Source: Halichoerus grypus | Lineage: Eukaryota; Chordata; Mammalia; Carnivora; Phocidae | Length of the DNA: 64,000 nt | Reading direction: 5' to 3' | Assembly: GCF_964656455.1 (NCBI RefSeq) | Contig: NC_135712.1 | Span: 66,655,239 to 66,719,238, forward strand | Part shown: in pieces, positions 56,310 to 64,000 of the stretch | Layout: each line of letters starts with the position of its first letter | How positions within the stretch are numbered: position 1 is the stretch's first letter | Notes under the pieces: model-generated | The model's input: the letters and a program-made list of their open reading frames with translations, nothing else | What the model was told of the DNA's origin: nothing | Databases searched by the model: none | Position numbers and translations under genes: made by a program

Positions 56310-56470
56310 GCTTTTGTTCATTAATCAAAAATCTTGAATACCTACTATGTGCCAGGCACTTGTTTAGGTGCTGTGGGTACAGAGATGAATAATTCTTGGT
56401 TCCTGATCTTGAGGAACTCCTATGGAGTTGGAGACCCATATGTAAATGAAAAATGAAGATGTGAGAGAAG
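56310..56470 (+). repeat. L2-type remnant
   Basis: ATACCTACTATGTGCCAGGC, GTGGGTACAGAGATGAATAA and CTTGAGGAACTCCTATGG. Confidence 0.6.
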
Positions 56471-56841
56471 CTGCCTCCCTCCGCTGTGAACGGCAGGCTG
56501 TGGGGAATGGGAGGAAAGGGGATCCAAACAAGGTGGCTTGGTTTTGCCTTGCTTACTCCCTTCTATGAAGTTTATACTCCACTGGTCCCAGTCTCCCAGG
56601 TCCCCAATACACTGTTATTTCCTGCCACTGCTCTTCTCTCTGCGGGAAACGTTTCCTCCCCTAATCTATAAGCTAAACTCTGCTCTGCCCTTCAAAACTC
56701 AGATCAGCAACCACTTACTCTGACAGTCCTTGTGGGATTCCCAGTATTTGTCTTCCTGCATCATCTGATCCCACAATAGGCCATTTGTGTGCTTTCAAGA
56801 CCCGCCTCCCCACTCCTGGATGGTGAATTTTCTTTTTTCTA

Positions 56842-57043
56842 TTTTTTTTAAAGATTTTATTTATTTATTTGACAGAGAGAGAGACAGCGAGAGAGGGAAC
56901 ACAAGCAGGGGGAGTGGGAGAGGGAGAAGCCGGCTTCCCGCTGAGCAGGGAGCCCAAAGCAAAGTGGGACTCCATCCCAGGACTCCGGGATCATGACCTG
57001 AGCCGAAGGCAGGCGCTTAACGACTGAGCCACCCAGGCGCCCC
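56842..57043 (-). mobile_element. can-SINE, reverse
   Basis: T tract, AAGATTTTATTTATTTATTT, ending GAGCCACCCAGGCGCCCC. GGATGGTGAATTTTC before and AGGTGGTGAATTTTC after are the duplication; it interrupts an L2 tail that resumes to about 57160. Confidence 0.92.
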
Positions 57044-57160
57044 TAGGTGGTGAATTTTCAAGGACTTGTTATATTCATCTCTCTATCTCCAGATCCTAGC
57101 ACAGTGCCTGGCACATCATGAGCCCACCGTCGATATTTATTAATTTGAATGAGATAATCA

Positions 57161-57627
57161 GGCTGAGTCTTGAAGGAGGAATAGGACAGGATTAAAAAAA
57201 AATTGGAGAAGGGCATTTCAGGTACAGGTAACGATATATAGTGAGGCAAAAGAGAATAGGGTTTTCAAAATAATGACTAGTTTTTGTGGCAACAAGGAAA
57301 ATAAAATGAATGGCAGAGAATAACCAGAGGTGATGTTTGGAAATTAGTTTGGAGTCAAATAGCCAACCAAGGGCATTTTAAGCCTAGCTAAGGAGCGTGA
57401 ACTGATGTCTGCGGGTAATGGGGAGCCATTGTAGGACTTGAGAAAGGAGGGGAGTGAGGAGATTTGTACTGTAGACAGAGCACTCGGGTAGGACGTCAAG
57501 GGGGGTTGGAGAGAGCTGTGCCTGCAGGCAGGAACACAGCTCCGTGGCAGTACGCCAGGTAAAACGTTCACATGTATGCTTGTTACTGCTCAGAGACCGG
57601 GAGTTGTAAGAACGTAAATTCTCATAT
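57161..57627 (+). other. PARP14 intron 4, non-coding
   Basis: No exon or firm repeat recognised. Confidence 0.4.
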
Positions 57628-57643
57628 AGAAATGAAAATCTTG

Positions 57644-57843
57644 GGGTGCCTGGGTGGCTCAGTGGGTTAAGTGTCTGCCTTCGGCTTGCGTCGTGGTCCC
57701 AGGGTCCTGGGATGGAGCCCCATGTCGGGCTCCCTGCTCGGCGGAGCCTGCTTCTCCCGCTCCTCCCTGATTATGCTCTCTCTGTCCATATCTGTCTCTC
57801 TCTCTCTCTCAAATAAATAAAATCTTAAAAAAAAAAAAAAAAA
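57644..57843 (+). mobile_element. can-SINE
   Basis: GGGTGCCTGGGTGGCTCAG head. The perfect duplication AGAAATGAAAATCTTG lies at 57628-57643 and 57844-57859. It sits 145 bases before PARP14 exon 5. Confidence 0.93.
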
Positions 57844-57988
57844 AGAAATGAAAATCTTGCCTCTAAAAATTGAGTGCTTAGCTATCTCCTTTATCTCAAT
57901 TAATATTCAGTTTCTTCTGTATAACATAAAGGTATGATCATAATTTTCTAATGGATGGATGGATTAATTGATTGATTTTGATTTGTAG

Positions 57989-58225
57989 ATGCTGTGAAAT
58001 TTGTTAATGATTGTCCCAGGCACCACTTAGTGAAACAACTCCAGCTTTCTCCAAGACTTCTGGAAGTGACGAAAACAATCAGGGTTGAAAACCTGCCACC
58101 TGGTGTTGATGACTATAATCTGAAATGCTTATTTGAAAATCCTCAAAATGGAGGAGGAAGAATTGCCAGTATTGAGTGTTTGCCTGAAGAGAATTCGGCT
58201 CTGATTGAGTTTTTTGACAAAAAAG
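57989..58225 (+). CDS. PARP14: PARP14 exon 5 (RRM-like)
   Basis: The exon follows TTGATTTGTAG and encodes DAVKFVNDC, a [20 protein letters not shown] segment, then the RRM core [16 protein letters not shown] and [32 protein letters not shown] resembles an RNP2-like first strand and [10 protein letters not shown] the RNP1-like strand, so this is the best-preserved RRM of the N-terminal half. It ends AAA AAA G|gtaatg, phase 1, and joins exon 6 as VLHTIMTK. Confidence 0.94.
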
Positions 58226-59300
58226 GTAATGTCTATGAGCCTGATTTTGTGAACCTACCTGACATGATCTAAGCCCTTTTAGCAGATCTTATCAGTTATC
58301 AGTTGAGTTCTGATGCATTTTATTTTTTATTCATAAATTTCACTGGAAATCCATTAGTAATCCTGCTCATCTGGGATATGATCATTAATGAGTCCAGTGA
58401 TTTAAACTTTAGAGAAGCAGGGCCGAGTTTTGAAAGATATAAGGAGATTCTCTCATGAGTCTCTACCTATAGTGAAAAATCCATAATTCTTAGACTCTTT
58501 GAAATACTGTATTAAAAAAAAGATGATCTGTGTTTTAGCTGTCTACTTGGTAGAAATTCTCAAGTTCATCCCAACAAGGCTAGGTAAAGAAATACTCAGA
58601 AACACGTACACTTCCTGTGAAGTATCACTACTTCCCCCTTTCACGTGTCAGTCTCATCATTCAGAAATTCATAGGGGTGGTTAATGGCATCCAGTGGATG
58701 CCTGCTGGATTGTTCTTTGCAGCAACCCTGTGAAAACCATGTTCAGCTGAACCTCAGGGAAACACCTCTAAGGGTTTTGTAGATATTAGATTGCCAGTTC
58801 TCGGAGGCATGTACAGTCAGCTTGGAGATTCCACTTGATGTTCAGAGGTGAAGGTGGAGGCGTGGGAATTAGGGGGCCAGCCTTCTTAGGGAGAGAAGGA
58901 ACAGTGGGTTTGGGACTAACAGGGGGAGTATGAGACACGATCACATGGTATTCCACCCAATGAAGATAAACTGCTCCGTGGGGGATCCGTGGAGGAAACT
59001 CCCTTTGGCTTTGAGGAGCTGCGGAAACTGGGGTGAAGATACGCTTTGGATTAAAATGGAATGAAAGTCCTAGTGTTCCTTGAGCAGGGGGACAAAAGAG
59101 GAGCTTCTGTCACAATTTCTTTCAATCTCCCCGAGCCTGGGCCTGGGCCCAGGGAGAGAGCTCCATAAAGCTGCCTACTCTAGAAGTGAGCCTCCCGTTT
59201 ATGGTGGGGCTTCGAACCTCTTGAAAGCCTGGGGCAGTTGGGTGTGTCCTCAGAGTGTCTACATTACACTTGTATGACTATTTAGTTAGGGTTGTTTTAT
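58226..59300 (+). other. PARP14 intron 5, 5' part
   Basis: No exon or clear repeat up to the duplicated segment. Confidence 0.4.
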
Positions 59301-59301
59301 G

Positions 59302-59536
59302 CAGAGCCACGTCTGGGAGCAGTAGGGCACTCTCAAATCTCCCCTTCATCCTGACCTCTTTGTACCATCTGACTATGTTGACCACGCCTCCTCGTCTAAA
59401 CTCACGAACTCTCTGTTCTCCGTGGTCTGAGATATACCGATTTTCCCTTTCTTTCTGTGGCCGCTCCTTCTTATAATCATGACTTACATTTGCATAGCTC
59501 TGCAGGGTGCTGCAAAGTGCATTTGCAGACACTGCT
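59302..59536 (+). repeat. Duplicated intronic segment, copy B
   Basis: Partner of 48279-48515. It continues into a recognisable reverse MIR (ACAAATGAGAAACAGGCACA, CAGAGCCAGGATTTGAACC) to about 59690. Confidence 0.75.
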
Positions 59537-59690
59537 TTGTGGGCATTGCTATTACTGTAATCCCTGTTTTACAAATGAGAAACAGGCACAGAAAGGTCAA
59601 ATAACTTGACTAAGTTTACACAGCTAGTGTAGTGACAGAGCCAGGATTTGAACCTGGCTAGTCTGGCCCTTAATCTGTGCTCTTAAGGTC
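59537..59690 (-). repeat. MIR, reverse
   Basis: CTGTTTTACAAATGAGAAAC, AGGTCAAATAACTTGACTAA, GCCAGGATTTGAACCTGGC. Confidence 0.75.
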
Positions 59691-59737
59691 TCCATTCTTT
59701 GCCAATCACCTGTTCACCTATAACATTAATTTTTCTT

Positions 59738-59919
59738 GGGGCACCTGGGTGGCTCAGTCAGTTAGGCATCTGCCTTCGGCTCAGGTCATGATCTTAGGGT
59801 CCTGGGATCGAGCCCCGCATTGGGCTCCCTGCTCGGCAGGGAGTCTGCCGCTCCCTCTCCCTCTGCTACTCTCTCTCTCTCTGTCAAGTAAATAAATAAA
59901 ATCTTAAAAAAAAACCCAA
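59738..59919 (+). mobile_element. can-SINE
   Basis: GGGCACCTGGGTGGCTCAG head. The perfect duplication AACATTAATTTTTCTT lies at 59722-59737 and 59920-59935. Confidence 0.93.
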
Positions 59920-60254
59920 AACATTAATTTTTCTTAGGGGCTATTATTAGTAAGGAGGCCAACTGTAGTTAAAGCTGGATTAAAAACATAATTTATTTAG
60001 CAGTCTACATTTATGTAGATTATTTGAGAGGAATAAGTTAGGCACTTACTCTGGAATTATTTTGTTCAATTTATAAAATCTGATTCACAAAATCTTAAGG
60101 AAAAGAACTCTTATCTAATACCTACTCTAGGTAAGATCTTTTGCTGTGTTTTCTGCCACAGTAGCTCACTGAATCCTAGTAATGCTGTGCATATAGTTAC
60201 TTTTTCTTGAAGAGGAGGAAACAGGATGGAGAATTTAAGGCATAGTGAGGTGAC

Positions 60255-60345
60255 ATCTGTGATGGTTCTTCGGTCAGACGGATCAGAGTTCAAATCCTGG
60301 CTTTGGTGCTTACTAGCTTTGTGATCTTGGGCAAATTACTTTATT
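60255..60345 (+). repeat. MIR, left half (split by L1)
   Basis: GATCAGAGTTCAAATCCTGG, TGGTGCTTACTAGCTTTGTG, then CTTGGGCAAATTACTTT at the break. Confidence 0.75.
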
Positions 60346-61054
60346 ACTTTACTTATTTATTATTATATATATTTTAAGATTTATTTATTTATTTATTTTA
60401 GAGAAAGAGAGCACAAGTGGAGGGGCAGAGGGAGAGGGAGAGAGAGAGAACCTCAAGCAGACTCCACACTGAGCACAGAGCCTGATGTGGGGCTTGATCT
60501 CACAACCCCAAGGAAATGACCTAAGCCGAAACCAAGAGCTGGACGCTTAACCGACTGCGCCACCCAGGCGCCCCTATATATATTTTTATTGAAGTATAGT
60601 TGACACCCAATGTTACAATAGTCTCAGGTGTACAACAGAGCGATTCAACAACTCTGTACGCTCTGCTCCCAGGTGTAGCTCCCATCTGTCACCATACCGC
60701 ACTATCACAATGTCACTGGTTCTATGCCCTATGCTGTACCTTTCTTCCCTGTAACTTATTCATCCCATAACTGGAAGCTTATATCTCCCAATCCCCTTTA
60801 TCCATTTATCACAGTGGCTGCACCAGTTTGCATTCTCACCAACAGTGCATGAGGGTCCTTTTTCTCCACATCCTCACCAACACTTGTTATTTCTTGTCTT
60901 TTTGATACTCGCCATTCTCACTGGTGTGACGTGGTATCTCATCGTAGTTTTGATCTGTATTTCCCTAATGATTAGTGATGTTGAGCATCTTTTCATGCGT
61001 GTCTATTGGCTATCTGTATGTCTTCTTTGGAGAAATGCTTATTCAGGTCCACTG
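60346..61054 (-). repeat. L1 fragment, reverse, inserted in a MIR
   Basis: The T-rich end hosts a SINE (60372-60574). The remainder includes GAAGTATAGTTGACACCCAA and GTGGCTGCACCAGTTTGCAT, the latter parallel to 34840-34860 of the intact L1. TTGGGCAAATTACTTT before and TTGGGCAAGTTACTTT after are its target duplication. Confidence 0.78.
60372..60574 (-). mobile_element. can-SINE, reverse, in L1 tail
   Basis: AAGATTTATTTATTTATTTA start, ending GCGCCACCCAGGCGCCCC. TATATAT lies on both sides. Confidence 0.9.
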
Positions 61055-61215
61055 TTGGGCAAGTTACTTTAACCCACCAAAGCCTGTTTTCTCATCTGTA
61101 AAATAGGGCCCACGTTACTACTTGCCTCAGAGGAATTTGTGAGGATCAAATGAAATTATACCAGCAACGTGCTTGGCACATTGTGTGGCCTCAGTACACA
61201 TTAGTGGTCACTGGT
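61055..61215 (+). repeat. MIR, right half
   Basis: GTTTTCTCATCTGTAAAATA, GAGGATCAAATGAAATTATA and GCTTGGCACATTGTGTGGCC continue the MIR broken at 60345. Confidence 0.75.
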
Positions 61216-61664
61216 CCTGCCTAGGCTTGGAGCTTGTACAAAGACATTTTGGGAAATTCAAGCTATGGGTCTTGGCCTCTGAAGGCCATGTTCTTTTCAG
61301 GATGTCTGGTTCCAGGGCTAGGAGACAATCATGCACAAGGTGAAGTTATTTTTAACCTCTTTCTACAACGGTGCTATTTTAATCCAAGTTGTTATTGGAG
61401 TTCCGTCTAATTCTCGTCCTTCTTAGACCCTCTGTACCTGTCTAATAACTAATACAAGGGGAAGAAGAGTACCCCCCCCATATACAGACACACACAGACA
61501 CACACACACATATTCCACCCTAGGGACCGCCCCAGTAGAAGTGGCAGGAGGGGATTATAGCAGGGACAAGGGGAGGTGCAGGACTTACTGAATCCGAGGC
61601 CCCAGGGGCTGGGCTCTCCAATGACCATGAAGTGATCTTGTTTGGAACCCCTGGTAAAGGGGCA

Positions 61665-61905
61665 AGAGCGGGGCTTTGGGGTTAGACAGATACTGACTCA
61701 AATCTTAGCTCGGGTATTTGTCCTTTACATCACCCTATTTGAGTTGCCTAACCTTCCCTAGCCTCAGTTTTATCATTTGTAAATAAGGATGATAATAATC
61801 ATGTCTCTATCTCAAAGGGTTGCTGAGAAGCTTAAATAAATAAATATACGGAAAGCACTTAGAAAGGTGTCTGACACATGGTCAGCTCTGATAATTACTA
61901 TGATG
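61665..61905 (+). repeat. MIR
   Basis: CTAGCCTCAGTTTTATCATT, GTAAATAAGGATGATAATAA and GAAAGCACTTAGAAAGGTG. Confidence 0.7.
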
Positions 61906-62392
61906 CTCCTCCTCTTAGAGGTATTAATGGAATCTCAATCAGCTATGAAGCCTAAAACTGTGAGACTGTACAAGAAGCAGCAAATAGCATGATTCTTACA
62001 TGAGCTTTGCTTTGAGCACCAGAGTATTCTTTACACTGGGGCAAACATTACCCCCATATTTGTGAACAAATTCTTATCTATTTGTTAACCTGGTGGTGAT
62101 ATATAAGTGTTACCAGGAAACAGAAAATAGAATTTACTTAACAGAATTTCAACATAGAGTGATCTTGGTTGGAAAGTATTCCATTAAGCAAGGGATAACT
62201 ATGTAGGAGTAATAAAAATCAATTTGTATCTGAGCACTTTGAGAGTAGTGCTGCTTTTTCATAGCATGTTATAACATCCAAGTTCTACAATCATTAGGAT
62301 TTTTTTTCCCTAATAGAATAGTGTTGTTTTTTTTTTTTCCACTTGAAACATAACACACTGGGGTTACTTTATTTTATGTCTTTCCTTTTAAG
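61906..62392 (+). other. PARP14 intron 5, 3' part
   Basis: Unremarkable intron ending in a long pyrimidine-rich run and the CCTTTTAAG acceptor of exon 6. Confidence 0.45.
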
Positions 62393-64000
62393 TGTTACAC
62401 ACCATCATGACCAAGAAACTAGACCTCAATAATATGCCGCTCTCTGTGTTTCCCTATTATACCTCTTTGGGCACGGCCTTGTATGGAAAGGAGAAACCTC
62501 TGATCAAGCTTCCAGCACCATTCAGAGAATCATTAGATCTTCCCTTATGGAAGTTCTTACAGAAAAAGAAGCATCTGATTGATGAGATAAATGACGAAGC
62601 GAGACATTGTCACTGTGATCTAATATGGTCCAAACTCAGTAGTGAAGTTATCATCAGACCTGCGACCACATTAATCTGTCTCGGCAGACTGAGAATCAGG
62701 AGATGGAAGGAAGATGTTTCCACAGCATTCTCTAGCATCAGGTCTAAATATAAAGTTACCCCCTTTAAAGTGGATCCCATAGTGTGGGACACCATAAAAA
62801 AGAGTGTAGAAGACGACAGGATTTTGATTGAATTTGATACACTTACGGGGATTGTAACCTTAGTGGGGAAATCAGAGGATGTACAGAACATTGAGCCACA
62901 AATCAAGGAATTAATAGAAAGTACCACTCAAAAAATTAAAAGAGAAGAGCAAAGTCTAAAGGAAAAAGTGGCCATTTCTCCAGGAAGGTATTCTCTTTTG
63001 TGTCACAGCGATGTCCTGGAGCGTCTCCACACTGAGTGCCCAGAGATGGAGATTTGTTATGATGAAGCTTCTCAACACATGTGCTTCAAAGGCCTCTACA
63101 CAGATGTGTATAAAGCAAAGTATGAAATACAGAAAAAGATGTACACCATGGTTCAAAAAAGCATCCAGCTTCCCCCTGAGATTTTCCAGTTTTTGCAAAA
63201 AGGAGACTGTATAGAATTCTCTAAGTCTCTTTTGATGGCACAGAAAATTCTTGCAGTTTATGAGCTGGAGGGTAAAACTGTTCTCTTAATCGGCTATTCC
63301 TCTGAAGTCCTATTAGATGCTGAAAAGCAAATGGTCAGTGCCTTAAGTTATAAGCGCATCAACATTGAGGACAGGGAAGTTCTTAATGGCAAGAAATGGA
63401 AAGGGCTCACTCACAGTTTGCATAAGAGACATAATTCCTCCTCAAAGACTGTAATAATCGATGAGTTAACTTCAAAAACCAAAGCTGAGGTCATCATCGC
63501 GGGCTGTGTGAGAGAAGTGAATGAATCCTATAGCTTGCTTTTTGACTTTGTGGAAAAACACACAAAAATAGAGAGATTGATTGAAATAGAGCCTCCCGTA
63601 ATCATTGATTATTTAAGGATAGAAAAAAAGCCATTCTGGCAAAAGATAAAGACGACAAATGTTCAGGTAACTTTCAATCTTGAGAATAAACAAAAAGGCA
63701 TTTTACTAACTGGGCCAAGGGCCAAAGTCCTGGAGGGCGTGAGCATCGTCAAGCAAGCCTTGGATTCCGTCTGTATTGAAAGCGTCCGTATCGATAAGCC
63801 ATTGGTCAGCCAGTTCTTCCAGGAGAAAGCACAGTATTATAAAAGAGAGGTCAAACGGTTGTTTGGATGTTCCATTGACCTACAGGAGAATGGAGGGGAG
63901 AAGGAGGGAGGCAGCACGGATGGGCAGAAGTGCTTGTCTCAGGTAGACCTGGCCCCTAGAGTCTCACTTAAGGGGCCGCAGAGCAACTTGCCGCAGGTAG
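62393..64000 (+). CDS. PARP14: PARP14 exon 6 (large, 5' part; runs off the window)
   Basis: After CCTTTTAAG the frame opens TG TTA CAC (VLHTIMTK) and stays open for 535 codons to the window edge; I translated it in full. It contains PLSVFPYYTSLGTALYGKEK, PLIKLPAPF, LPLWKFLQKK, SIRSKYKV and later IKREEQSLKEK, all marks of the PARP14 N-terminal half, described as a string of KH-type modules after the RRMs. Repeating patterns such as EVIIAGCVREVNE and KGILLTGPRAKVLEG fit KH-like units. The last codons, LAPRVSLKGPQSNLPQV, align with the first strand of macrodomain 1. The whole reading frame up to this point is about 814 codons. A CAG|GTAG at the very end could be read as a donor, but colinearity with the family favours continued coding. 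Confidence 0.94.

Noticed and set aside
907..60574. tRNA genes suggested by the SINE heads
   Set aside because: The heads are derived from tRNA-Lys but belong to full can-SINEs with CT-rich bodies, A tails and target duplications; no free cloverleaf was found.

Overview
The window is nuclear DNA of a carnivoran mammal. It holds about 34 copies of the tRNA-Lys-derived can-SINE (heads like GCGCCTGGGTGGCTCAG, CT-rich middles, AAATAAATAAAATCTT tails) on both strands, many with clear target-site duplications. None resembles the SINE forms I associate with dogs or cats, so a caniform of the arctoid group (bear, seal or mustelid type) is the most likely source; this is inference from repeat style only.

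Two host genes lie head to tail on the + strand, in the same order as the human PARP9-DTX3L-PARP15-PARP14 cluster. Bases 1-9178 hold the 3' end of PARP15: three exons (4426-4559, 8403-8577, 8889-9178) encode the ADP-ribosyltransferase catalytic domain up to its stop codon. Bases 44378-64000 hold the 5' part of PARP14: exons at 44378-44564, 49295-49428, 50183-50216, 54980-55222, 57989-58225 and 62393 to the window end. These give about 814 codons covering the N-terminal RRM/KH-type nucleic-acid-binding half. The window stops at the start of the first macrodomain. All splice phases agree and no frame is broken.

The 35 kb between the genes (9179-44150) is intergenic and repeat-rich. Its main feature is a full-length LINE-1 on the - strand (34009-41117) with a 16-bp target-site duplication, a GC-rich 5' UTR with a YY1-type start, an intact 298-residue ORF1 and an intact 1271-residue ORF2 with every catalytic residue I checked. 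It looks young and potentially retrotransposition-competent. Older layers include MIR, L2, MLT1-type and other LTR pieces, a Tigger2/MER8-like DNA transposon, and several nested SINE clusters.

The PARP14 promoter carries a GAS site abutting an ISRE about 70-90 bp upstream of the ATG, plus a CCAAT box, and intron 1 holds a textbook ISRE. This fits the known interferon inducibility of this gene. PARP15 and PARP14 are mono-ADP-ribosyltransferases of antiviral and inflammatory signalling, so the window shows an interferon-linked ADP-ribosylation cluster with an apparently live L1 inserted between two paralogues. I found no wholly new gene system. The best leads are the intact L1 and its 5' UTR pointing at PARP14, the compact interferon-response elements, a poly(A)-only insertion in the PARP15 3' flank, and a duplicated segment in PARP14 introns 1 and 5.
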